Shown here piece by piece: positions 56,116 through 63,646 of a stretch of 64,000 nt of DNA. Origin of the DNA: JANMCE01 sp963791625. GTDB lineage: Bacteria; Actinomycetota; Acidimicrobiia; Acidimicrobiales; Ilumatobacteraceae. Positions within the stretch are counted from its first letter, which is position 1, and each line of letters begins with the position of its first letter. Position numbers and translations under genes: made by a program. Under the pieces are notes generated by a model. It was given only the letters and a program-made list of their open reading frames with translations. It made no database searches and had not been told where the DNA came from. The stretch covers positions 186,001-250,000 of the forward strand of contig CAWBTA010000016.1 of assembly GCA_963791625.1 (NCBI GenBank), read 5' to 3'.

Positions 56116-57351
56116 GTGCCCCGTCCGCCCGTCGATGTTGTTGGCAAGACCAACCAGGAGTTGGGTCTGCCGCGCATCGAATTCGATTGGCCTCCGAAGC
56201 AGCAAGCACAGCCTGAGCGGCCCCCCAAAGAGCCCCTCCTCCGCTACGGTTGGCGCTCTGTGATCGGTGCCATCGGACGACTCTTCATTTCCCTCGGCAT
56301 GCTCCTTTTCGGCTTCGTCGGCTACCAGTTGTGGGGCACCGGCCTGCAGACCGCAGCCGCGCAGAAAGCCCTCGCGAAAGAATTCGCCAGCAAGCAGCGC
56401 GCTCCGCTGCCACGGCCCACGACGACGGTCACCGTTGCGCCCGCCACCACCGTGGCCCCCGTCGGCGGCTCCGCGGCTCCTACAACGGCCGCCACTACGA
56501 CCACGCTGCCAAAGCCCGAGCCGCTCGCGATTCCCGAGGCTGACGAGGTCTTTGCTCAGCTGGCCATCCCCCGCATCAACATGAAGGCCAACAACATCCT
56601 CTCGGGGGTCGGCGTCGACGACCTTCGCAAGGGCGTCGGCCACTTCCGCAACACTCCGTTGCCCGGCCAGAAGGGCAACGTGGCGCTCGCGGGCCATCGC
56701 ACAACCTACGGCGGCCCGTTCCTTCATCTCGATCAAATGCAGACCGGTGACCCGATCACCTTCACCAACCTGCTGGGCGAGCTCTACGTGTACAAGGTCA
56801 CCAGTCAAACCGTGGTTGCTCCCGATGACACGAGCGTGCTGCAACCCACTGATACGCCCACGCTCACGCTGGTGACCTGCACGCCGGTTGGCACCTCTAC
56901 CGACCGCCTCATCATCAGGGCCGAGCTCGATATCGCCGCCTCCGGTCCGCTGCGCGATCCCACGCCGCCTGCCGCGGGCAAGACGGAGCCGCTGCCCGCC
57001 GAGGAGCCCACCACCGTGGCGACGGTACCGGTAACCACGCTGCCGGGTTCTCCTTCCACGCTCGCGCCCTCCACCACCGCTGCGGCGCCGACCACCGTCG
57101 CCGTGCCCGCCTCCGAGGGCGACGAGGATCTGACGGGGGCGTTCACCAAGGGCTGGTTCAGCGACAAGCACGCCATTCCGCAGATGGCCCTGTGGGGCGC
57201 AGCATGCGGGCTCATTGGCCTCGGCGCGTGGCTTCTCTCGCGGCGGCTGCATCGCAACATGATCGGCTTCCTGATCGGCATCCTCCCGTTCCTGGTGGCC
57301 CTCTATTTCTTCTACGAGAACGCGAACCTGCTGCTGCCGCCTGGTCTCTAG
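56116..57351 (+). CDS. Class E-like sortase with C-terminal membrane hairpin
   Basis: Protein of 411 residues. N-terminal membrane helix (about 50-72), Thr-rich linker, sortase domain (about 155-290) with catalytic His in LAGHRTTYGG, Cys in LVTCTPVG and Arg in STDRLIIRAE, then a second Thr/Pro-rich linker and two further membrane segments (MALWGAACGLIGLGAWLL and MIGFLIGILPFLVALYFF). The extra C-terminal hairpin is not usual for class E sortases. I take the GTG at 56116; a TTG at 56044 is also in frame. No obvious substrate gene is adjacent. Confidence 0.88.
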   Translation: MPRPPVDVVGKTNQELGLPRIEFDWPPKQQAQPERPPKEPLLRYGWRSVIGAIGRLFISLGMLLFGFVGYQLWGTGLQTAAAQKALAKEFASKQRAPLPRPTTTVTVAPATTVAPVGGSAAPTTAATTTTLPKPEPLAIPEADEVFAQLAIPRINMKANNILSGVGVDDLRKGVGHFRNTPLPGQKGNVALAGHRTTYGGPFLHLDQMQTGDPITFTNLLGELYVYKVTSQTVVAPDDTSVLQPTDTPTLTLVTCTPVGTSTDRLIIRAELDIAASGPLRDPTPPAAGKTEPLPAEEPTTVATVPVTTLPGSPSTLAPSTTAAAPTTVAVPASEGDEDLTGAFTKGWFSDKHAIPQMALWGAACGLIGLGAWLLSRRLHRNMIGFLIGILPFLVALYFFYENANLLLPPGL

Positions 57352-57452
57352 CGCTCAGTGGTCAAAGGACCCCTGCCGAAAGGACTACGTTACGGACTGG
57401 GACCACACCCGGTCCCCACCACGCAGGTGCGCCGCACAGGAGTTCCACCAAC

Positions 57453-57716
57453 ATGCTCAATCTCTTGGGTTTTCTTATCGTCGCAGTCATCGCCGGGTTT
57501 CTTGCCCGAGCGCTTGTGCCAGGACGCGATGCCATGTCCATCACCCAGACCTTGCTTCTGGGCGTTGTCGGTTCCTTCGTCGGCGGGCTCCTCGCCGTCC
57601 TTCTCACGAGGAAGACGTTCAAGGACTTCTCCGCATCGGGCCTCATCGGCTCCGTCATCGGTGCCATCGTCGCCCTCCTCCTCTACCGCAAGTTCGGCAA
57701 GAGCTTGAAGCGCTAG
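57453..57716 (+). CDS. GlsB/YeaQ/YmgE family membrane protein
   Basis: Protein of 87 residues with three hydrophobic segments and the family pattern AGFLARALVPGRD, LLGVVGSFVGG and GLIGSVIGAIVALLLY. Called transglycosylase-associated, but the function is unknown; often stress-induced. AGGAG lies 10 nt before the ATG. Its stop overlaps the convergent NDH-2 stop. Confidence 0.9.
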   Translation: MLNLLGFLIVAVIAGFLARALVPGRDAMSITQTLLLGVVGSFVGGLLAVLLTRKTFKDFSASGLIGSVIGAIVALLLYRKFGKSLKR

Positions 57717-58975
57717 TTCTTGCGAAAGATGAGGCGGGGGCCGCGGTCCCAGGTGACGTAGTTCCACGCCCAGTTCAAGATGACCGATGCGCGGTTGCGG
57801 AACCCGAGCATGGTGAGGATGTGGAGCCCCAACCACGACAACCAACCAATGAAGCCGCGTAGTTGCAGCCCGTTCGGAAACTCAGCTACGGCCGCGTTTC
57901 GACCGATAGTGGCCATCGATCCCTTGTCCTTGTACGCAAACGGCGTGGTCGCGCGGCCAGCGGTGACAGCGAGGATGGTTTCGGCAGCGTGGCGGCCTGA
58001 CTGGATGGCAACCTGAGCAACCTGTGGAGCGAGTCGGCCGTTGTAGTCGATGGCCGCGATGTCGCCGATGGCCAACATGTGGTCGTGCTCAAGGAGCCGG
58101 AGGTCGGGTCGAATGGGAATGCGCCCGCCCCGGCCCAGTTCTACGCCAAGCAGCGCGCCGACCGGATTGGCCTTCACGCCTGCTGCCCACACTACGGTGC
58201 GGGTCAGCAAGCTGGTGCCGTCGCCGAAGACGACATGATCGGCGGCCACGCCGCTGAGTGGCGTGTTGAGCCGAACGTCGACGCCGCGGTTGCGTAACGT
58301 CTCGACCGCGTGACTGCTCAGTTTCGGCGCAAAGGGACCAAGCAGCCGATCCTGACCCTCCACCAGCACGATCTTCACCCGAGACACATCAAGGTCAGGA
58401 AAGTCCTTCCGCAACACCTTGTCGACCAGTTCGGCCAGGGCGCCAGCGATCTCCACACCGGTCGCTCCCCCACCCACAATGACGAACGTCAACGCGCCAT
58501 CGTCGTTGGTGCCGGAAGCCGACTCTTCGAAGCGGGTGAGCACGTGATTGCGCAGCGCCGTCGCATCTTCGAGCGTGTACAGCGACAGCCCGAACTCGGC
58601 GGCTCCCGGCACCCCGAAGTGGTTGGTAGTTGCTCCCGCCGCGACGACCAGCCAGTCCCAAGCCAGTACGGCTCCGTTATCGAGCGTGAGGTTCCTGGCG
58701 GCGGCATCAACCGCGGTGACCGAGCCGAGCTGGAATTTGGCTCGTCGCGATCGTCGCAGGATCCCTCGTACCGGGTAGGCGACATCGGCCGCGTTCAGAC
58801 CTGCGGTGGCCACCTGATAAAGCAGTGGTTGGAAGGTGTGAAAGTTGTGTCGGTCGATCAGAGTCACGTCGACATTCGAGTCACGGAATGCCCGCACACA
58901 GGCCAGACCACCGAATCCGGCTCCGATCACAACCACGTGCGGCGCTGGTAACGACGCCATCTCAGCTGTCGACAT
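57713..58975 (-). CDS. ndh: Type II NADH dehydrogenase (NDH-2)
   Basis: Flavoprotein of 420 residues with FAD motif VVIGAGFGGLACVRA, NAD(P) motif FVIVGGGATGVEIAGAL and the C-terminal ATG-like motif MLAIGDIAAI. The C-terminal amphipathic segments (FIGWLSWLGLHILTMLG) fit membrane attachment. Passes electrons from NADH to quinone without proton pumping. ATG at 58975; TTG at 58987 is an alternative. Could feed the alternative oxidase encoded at 41.8-42.5 kb. Confidence 0.9.
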   Translation of the reverse strand: MSTAEMASLPAPHVVVIGAGFGGLACVRAFRDSNVDVTLIDRHNFHTFQPLLYQVATAGLNAADVAYPVRGILRRSRRAKFQLGSVTAVDAAARNLTLDNGAVLAWDWLVVAAGATTNHFGVPGAAEFGLSLYTLEDATALRNHVLTRFEESASGTNDDGALTFVIVGGGATGVEIAGALAELVDKVLRKDFPDLDVSRVKIVLVEGQDRLLGPFAPKLSSHAVETLRNRGVDVRLNTPLSGVAADHVVFGDGTSLLTRTVVWAAGVKANPVGALLGVELGRGGRIPIRPDLRLLEHDHMLAIGDIAAIDYNGRLAPQVAQVAIQSGRHAAETILAVTAGRATTPFAYKDKGSMATIGRNAAVAEFPNGLQLRGFIGWLSWLGLHILTMLGFRNRASVILNWAWNYVTWDRGPRLIFRKN

Positions 58976-59106
58976 GCCGACAGTCAATCACGACCATCGG
59001 TGATCATTCCCGGTCATATGGACCCATCAGAAGTTGTCGGTTTCCTGATTCCTCGTTGTCTATTCTGTGGCCTGCCATTGACCAAGCCGACGGTACCGTC
59101 GAACCC

Positions 59107-59364
59107 ATGGAGACAAAGAAGTCCGCCGCCGCGATGGCGGCTCTCACGCTGGTGATCCTGAGCGGTGCGGCCACGGTGGCAGCGCTTGCTGGTTTCTCGC
59201 TGCCCACCCGGCACGGGAGCACACCACCACCAACGACCACGAAGCCCCTTGCGGTTGTCATCGTGAACAAAAAGCATGTCATTCCCACACCCACCACGGT
59301 TCCGGAACCCGACCCCGAGGCAGAGGCAGAGACGCCGCCGACAGACGACACCATGGCCGGATGA
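59107..59364 (+). CDS. Small exported or membrane-anchored protein (85 aa)
   Basis: Begins METKKSAAAMAALTLVILSGAATV, a signal peptide or anchor, followed by a Pro/Thr/Glu-rich tail (STPPPTTTKP, VPEPDPEAEAETPP) without recognisable fold. ATG 7 nt after TACCGT (59094-59099). Function unknown; LPTRH near residue 32 is not a convincing sortase signal. Confidence 0.62.
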   Translation: METKKSAAAMAALTLVILSGAATVAALAGFSLPTRHGSTPPPTTTKPLAVVIVNKKHVIPTPTTVPEPDPEAEAETPPTDDTMAG

Positions 59365-59380
59365 TCGAGGCGTAAAAGCG

Positions 59381-59414
59381 TCGAAGGAGGACCGAGCGGA
59401 CGGCCCTCCTTCGA
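59381..59414 (-). terminator. Intrinsic terminator of the Lys/Ala-rich exported protein gene
   Basis: TCGAAGGAGG (59381-59390) pairs with CCTCCTTCGA (59405-59414), 10 bp perfect, 14-nt loop. On the minus strand it is followed by CGCTTTTACG, giving the T-run. It may also stop plus-strand transcripts weakly. Confidence 0.7.
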
Positions 59415-59429
59415 ACTGCGGCCGGCGGG

Positions 59430-59798
59430 TCAGGCCGCAGGCTTGGGGCACTTCTCGGCGACTTTGGCCTCGATCTTGGCGAGGCGAGCGGCAGCCTTCT
59501 CGCCGCGGGCCTTCACCTTCGCGATGCGGGCTTCGATCTTGGCGACCCTGTCGGTCTTGCCGGCCGCCGTCGCCTTGGCTTCGGCGTCTTGCAGCTTGGC
59601 TACGGCCGCATCCCGCTTCTCCTGGTTCGTCTTGATGCGAGCAATCACCTCCGGAGCCTTCGCGCATTTGGCTTCCAGCGCAGCCGCTGCAGCAGCCGGA
59701 TCTTTCGGCGGGTTCGTAGTGGCAGCAAAGGCACCTGAGCCAGCACTAACTATGACGGTTCCGGCGAGGGCGACAGTAGCTATGAACTTGCGGATCAT
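59430..59798 (-). CDS. Small secreted Ala/Lys-rich coiled-coil protein (122 aa)
   Basis: Signal peptide (MIRKFIATVALAGTVIVSAG, cleavage likely after GAFAA), then a highly charged helical region with ARIAKVKARGEKAAARLAKI-type heptads and two cysteines, one near each end (EAKCAKAP and AEKCPKPAA), which could form a disulfide. No known family. AAGGAG lies 12 nt before the ATG. Composition differs from its neighbours but GC and codons do not stand out. Confidence 0.72.
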   Translation of the reverse strand: MIRKFIATVALAGTVIVSAGSGAFAATTNPPKDPAAAAAALEAKCAKAPEVIARIKTNQEKRDAAVAKLQDAEAKATAAGKTDRVAKIEARIAKVKARGEKAAARLAKIEAKVAEKCPKPAA

Positions 59799-59873
59799 TT
59801 CGGGGTGGGTCTCCTTGTGAGGTGGGGTGATGTCCACCACTCTGAAGATCTCGTATGAGCGAAGTGTGAGCGA

Positions 59874-60653
59874 TCAGTCCGCGAAGTATGAAGCGGTGCG
59901 CCGATCCTGCCCGAACCGGAATCGCGCTCGCGCCGCAACGACAACTGCGGGGTCCACTTCAGCGACGAGTACGGCCTCGGTCTTGGCTCCGGTTGCGAGC
60001 AGTTCGCCGAGCGGATCAACGATACGGCTGTCCCCGGCGTAGCTCAGCGTCGGATCGCTGCCCACCCGGTTCACGCCGATGACATAGGCCTGGTTCTCGA
60101 TCGCCCGCGCCTGCAGCAATGACTGCCACGGCAACCGCCTTGCTTCTGGCCAGCTGGCGGGCACCACGTAGCAGTCCGTGACGGGTGCCAACTGCCAGAA
60201 CTCATCCGCGAAGCGAAGGTCATAGCAAACGAAGAAGCTGGTCTTCAGACCTTCGATGTCGACGGTAAGAAACTGCGTGCCAGCTTCGTAGTGCTCGTCC
60301 TCACCGCCGTAGGAGAACGGGTGGATCTTGTCGTAGTGGTGCATGGTGCCGTCGGGGGCGAACAGGAACAGCCGGTTCACGGGCCGAGATTTCGTGGGGT
60401 CAATGGTGGGGACGGACGCGCACATCCACACGCCGTGGCGGGTGGCCTGCTCGTGCAACCAGGCCGACGAGGGACCTTCCAGCGGCTCCGCCACCCGATC
60501 GGGCGCAAGAGTGAAGCCCGTGGAAAACATCTCGGTCAGCACCACGAGTCGCGCTCCGCTGGCGGCTGCTCCGGCGATCGTGGGATCGAGATGACGGCAG
60601 GTGGCGGCGGCGTCTTCCCAGACGATGTCGTGTTGAATGGCGGCGACCTTCAT
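59874..60653 (-). CDS. Nitrilase-superfamily omega-amidase (Nit2/YafV-like)
   Basis: Carbon-nitrogen hydrolase of 259 residues with the Glu-Lys-Cys triad: Glu in VLTEMFSTGF, Lys in HHYDKIHPFSYGGEDEHY and Cys in FFVCYDLRFADEFW. These flank motifs match omega-amidases, which hydrolyse 2-oxoglutaramate or 2-oxosuccinamate. The ATG overlaps the stop of the aminotransferase gene (ATGA), so both are co-translated. Confidence 0.88.
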   Translation of the reverse strand: MKVAAIQHDIVWEDAAATCRHLDPTIAGAAASGARLVVLTEMFSTGFTLAPDRVAEPLEGPSSAWLHEQATRHGVWMCASVPTIDPTKSRPVNRLFLFAPDGTMHHYDKIHPFSYGGEDEHYEAGTQFLTVDIEGLKTSFFVCYDLRFADEFWQLAPVTDCYVVPASWPEARRLPWQSLLQARAIENQAYVIGVNRVGSDPTLSYAGDSRIVDPLGELLATGAKTEAVLVAEVDPAVVVAARARFRFGQDRRTASYFAD

Positions 60654-61813
60654 GAGCGCAATCCTTCCAGGCGGCGGCACGCTTCATCGAGCACGTCCAG
60701 CTTCTTGCAAAAGGCGAACCGCACCAGCCGACGACCGGCCTCGACGTTGTCGTAGAACACCTGAGTGGGCACGGCCACCACCCCGCAGCGATGCGGCAGT
60801 TCGCGGCAGAATTCAAGCCCGTCGGTGCCACCGAGCGGCGTGATATCGGCCGTTAGAAAGAATGTGCCCTGGGTCGGCATCACATCGAACCCGGCCTTCT
60901 CCAGACCAGCGCTCAGCATGTCGCGCCGCAGCCGAAGGTTCTCGGTGAACGCACTGAAGTACGAATCGGGCAACCCGAGGCCAACCGCGATGGCGTACTG
61001 GAACGGCCCACTCGAAACGTAGGTGAGGAACTGTTTGGAGCAACGCACCGCGCTCACCAACTCGGGAGTCGACGTGATCCAGCCGACCTTCCAGCCCGTG
61101 ACCGAGAACGTCTTCCCGCCGGAGCCGACCGTAATAGTGCGTTCGCGCATACCGGGCATCGTGACGATGGGAATGTGCTCTCCTTCAAACACGAGATGCT
61201 CGTAGCACTCGTCAGCCATCACCAGCAGGTCGTGCTCCACTGCAAGCGCGGCGATCGCTTCGAGTTCGGCGCGGGTGAACACCTTGCCCGTCGGGTTGTG
61301 CGGTGTGTTGAGCAGCAGCATGCGGGTGCGCGGGGTGATTGCCTTGCGCAGCGCGGCAAGGTCCAGCGCGTAGTCGGGCGCATACAGCGTGACCCCCACC
61401 CGCTTTGCGCCGGCCATTGAGATGCAGGCGGCGTAGCTGTCGTAGAACGGCTCGAACGCGACCACTTCATCACCATTCGACAGCAGGCTGAGCAGCACGC
61501 TGGCGATGGCCTCGGTGGCACCACAGGTGACGAGCACCTCGGTGTCAGCGTCAAAGGTCAGGTCGTAGAAGCGCTTCTGGTGGGCGACGATAGCGTGGCG
61601 AAGTTCGGGCACGCCGATGGCTGGTGGATACTGGTTGCCCCTCCCCTCTCGAATGGCCGAAACTGCGGCTTCGAGCACCTCGGTCGGACCGTCGGTGTCG
61701 GGGAAACCTTGGCCGAGGTTGACGCTGCCGGTCGCCAACGCCAGAGCCGACATTTCGCCGAAGATGGTGTTGCCGAACCCCTGCAGCCGGTCCGTGAGAA
61801 ATGGTTGGCCCAT
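60650..61813 (-). CDS. PLP-dependent aminotransferase (YbdL/glutamine transaminase K-like)
   Basis: Class I/II fold-type I aminotransferase of 387 residues: TGSVNLGQGFPDTDG, LNTPHNPTGKVFT, and PLP lysine in GSGGKTFSVTGWKVGW. Similar enzymes are methionine or glutamine transaminases and DapC-type enzymes. Coupling to an omega-amidase gene favours a glutamine transaminase-omega-amidase or methionine-salvage role, since the amidase removes the oxo-amide product and makes transamination irreversible (known pathway; assignment here is inference). Confidence 0.88.
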   Translation of the reverse strand: MGQPFLTDRLQGFGNTIFGEMSALALATGSVNLGQGFPDTDGPTEVLEAAVSAIREGRGNQYPPAIGVPELRHAIVAHQKRFYDLTFDADTEVLVTCGATEAIASVLLSLLSNGDEVVAFEPFYDSYAACISMAGAKRVGVTLYAPDYALDLAALRKAITPRTRMLLLNTPHNPTGKVFTRAELEAIAALAVEHDLLVMADECYEHLVFEGEHIPIVTMPGMRERTITVGSGGKTFSVTGWKVGWITSTPELVSAVRCSKQFLTYVSSGPFQYAIAVGLGLPDSYFSAFTENLRLRRDMLSAGLEKAGFDVMPTQGTFFLTADITPLGGTDGLEFCRELPHRCGVVAVPTQVFYDNVEAGRRLVRFAFCKKLDVLDEACRRLEGLRS

Positions 61814-61858
61814 GCCCTCATTTCATCACGTCCGGCGCCGGCCTCTACCCTCCTGGGA

Positions 61859-62119
61859 ATGAACAGCCCTGTTGACCCCGTTCGTGAGCGTCGGGCCAAG
61901 ATCGCGAAGTGGTCTCTGCTCGCCAACCGCGTCGGCTATTTGTTCATTGCGGTCGCCATCGCGGTGTTCGTCCTCGGCTTCGTTTTCACGCTCAACGGGG
62001 TCATTGTCGCCATCGTGGTCACGTGCATGGCCATTGGCTCGATCCTGCTGGCCCCGTCCATCGTGCTCGGCTATGCGGTGAAGGCGGCCGAACGAGACGA
62101 TCGCCAGCGCGGCCTCTAA
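61859..62119 (+). CDS. Small membrane protein (86 aa), unknown function
   Basis: A basic N-terminus (PVDPVRERRAKIAKWSLLANR) is followed by two hydrophobic segments (YLFIAVAIAVFVLGFVFTL and IVAIVVTCMAIGSILLA) and a charged tail. Divergent from the aminotransferase gene with 45 bp between. ATG 7 nt after TACCCT, a leaderless pattern. Confidence 0.75.
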   Translation: MNSPVDPVRERRAKIAKWSLLANRVGYLFIAVAIAVFVLGFVFTLNGVIVAIVVTCMAIGSILLAPSIVLGYAVKAAERDDRQRGL

Positions 62120-62209
62120 CTTTCGGCGGCTTTCAGCACTAGCTCGCCCGATTTGTTCCAGAAATCCCTTGTGACTGGGTCAGGTCTCACCGGTTACTCT
62201 TTGGTAGCT

Positions 62210-62791
62210 ATGTCGTCCCGTCTTCCTGCCGCTGAGCGTCGCGAACAGTTACTTACTGTCGCGTTGTCAGTCTTTTCGGAGAAGGGATTCCACGGTGCGT
62301 CAATGAACGACGTGGCCGTTGCAGCCGGGGTGACCAAGCCGGTGCTCTATCAGCACTTCGAATCAAAGCGCGAACTGTACATGGCGCTCCTCGACGAAGC
62401 CGGCGAGCGGCTCCTCCTTCTGATTGTTGCATCTGCAAGCGAAGCGACGAGCCCACACGACCAGGTCTCTCGCGGCGTACGCGCCTACTTCACCTGGGTG
62501 GCCGAGCATCGCGAGTCATTCCTTTTGCTTTTCGGCGATGGAGGGCGACGCGATGAAGAGTTCACCGAAGCCGTCCGGCTTCTAGAAGCCCGCATGGCTA
62601 CCGCTATCGCGCCGATGATCCGGGCCGAGATCGACGCCGAGCATCAGACCACGCTGGCCCACGGCATCATTGGCTTGGCCGAATCAACCAGCCGCCGCCT
62701 GGTGCAATCGGGCAAGCCGTTCGATCCCGATATTGTCGCCCACCAGATCGGCGAAATGTTGTGGGCCGGCCTCCGCGCCGTCCACCGTTAG
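62210..62791 (+). CDS. TetR family transcriptional regulator
   Basis: Regulator of 193 residues. N-terminal helix-turn-helix: ERREQLLTVALSVFSEKGFHGASM, then VAVAAGVTKPVLYQHFESKREL (quoted in parts), followed by a helical ligand domain. The start at 62210 lies 9 nt after TACTCT; an open frame upstream lacks family likeness. Targets unknown; candidates are itself or the small membrane protein gene upstream. Confidence 0.9.
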   Translation: MSSRLPAAERREQLLTVALSVFSEKGFHGASMNDVAVAAGVTKPVLYQHFESKRELYMALLDEAGERLLLLIVASASEATSPHDQVSRGVRAYFTWVAEHRESFLLLFGDGGRRDEEFTEAVRLLEARMATAIAPMIRAEIDAEHQTTLAHGIIGLAESTSRRLVQSGKPFDPDIVAHQIGEMLWAGLRAVHR

Positions 62792-62794
62792 CGG

Positions 62795-63607
62795 TTACGG
62801 GGCCGGAGGGGCGGGCAGCGGTGGCGTGATCGGCGCCGGTTCGGTCGGCCCGAAATGATGGGCCACGGCACGGAACGCGTCCATGACCTCGGACGGGATG
62901 GGGAATACCAGCGTGGAGTTCTTCTCGACGGCAACCTCGGCCAACGTCTGCAACGTGCGTAGGTGCATGGCGCCCGGCGCGGTGGCCATGGTCTTGGCCG
63001 CATTGGCCAACATCTGGCTGGCCTGCAGTTCACCTTCGGCCGCAATGATCTTCGATCGACGTTCACGCTCGGCTTCGGCTTGCTTGGCCATGGCGCGCTG
63101 CATGTTCTCCGGCAGCTGCACGTCGCGGATCTCAACACGGTGGACTTTGATGCCCCACTGCTCGGTCTGGGCGTCCAGAGCGTCCCGCAACTCACCGTCG
63201 ATACGGTCACGTTCCGACAGCAGCTGATCGAGCTCGTGGCGGCCGATGATGGCGCGCAACGTTGTTTGCGCCACCAGTTGGCTGGCGCCGTACCAGCCGT
63301 TCACCTTGATGACCGAGGCAACCGGGTCGACCACCTGGAAGTAGGCCACGGCATCGACCACCACGGTGACGTTGTCCTTGGTGATGACCTGCTGCGGCTG
63401 CACCGGCACCGCCATGGTCTGCAGGTTGACGCGGATGATCTTGTCGATCACCGGCACGATGAAGAAGATGCCCGGCCCCTTCGCCCCCACGCACCGACCG
63501 AGACGGAAGATCACGCCCCGCTCGTACTCCTGCACGATCCGGATCGACTTCGCGATGATCACGATCAGCAAGAACAGGACAACGGCAAGAACGGGAAGCA
63601 CGGCCAT
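62795..63607 (-). CDS. SPFH/Band 7 (slipin-type) protein
   Basis: Protein of 270 residues: N-terminal membrane anchor (VLPVLAVVLFLLIVIIA), SPFH domain beginning IVQEYERGVIFRLGR with VRVNLQT-like and ITKDNVTVVVDAVAYF motifs, then a helical Ala/Glu-rich tail (AKQAEAERERRSKIIAAEGE) and a Pro-rich end. Forms oligomeric membrane scaffolds. The stop lies 3 bp after the convergent TetR stop. Confidence 0.92.
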   Translation of the reverse strand: MAVLPVLAVVLFLLIVIIAKSIRIVQEYERGVIFRLGRCVGAKGPGIFFIVPVIDKIIRVNLQTMAVPVQPQQVITKDNVTVVVDAVAYFQVVDPVASVIKVNGWYGASQLVAQTTLRAIIGRHELDQLLSERDRIDGELRDALDAQTEQWGIKVHRVEIRDVQLPENMQRAMAKQAEAERERRSKIIAAEGELQASQMLANAAKTMATAPGAMHLRTLQTLAEVAVEKNSTLVFPIPSEVMDAFRAVAHHFGPTEPAPITPPLPAPPAP

Positions 63608-63646
63608 GGTTCATGCTCGCACATTGAACACGCCGAGATGACTGAG

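Noticed and set aside
59203..59217. LPTRH as a sortase signal in the small exported protein
   Set aside because: It is near the N-terminal helix, lacks the TG, and has no following hydrophobic segment and basic tail.
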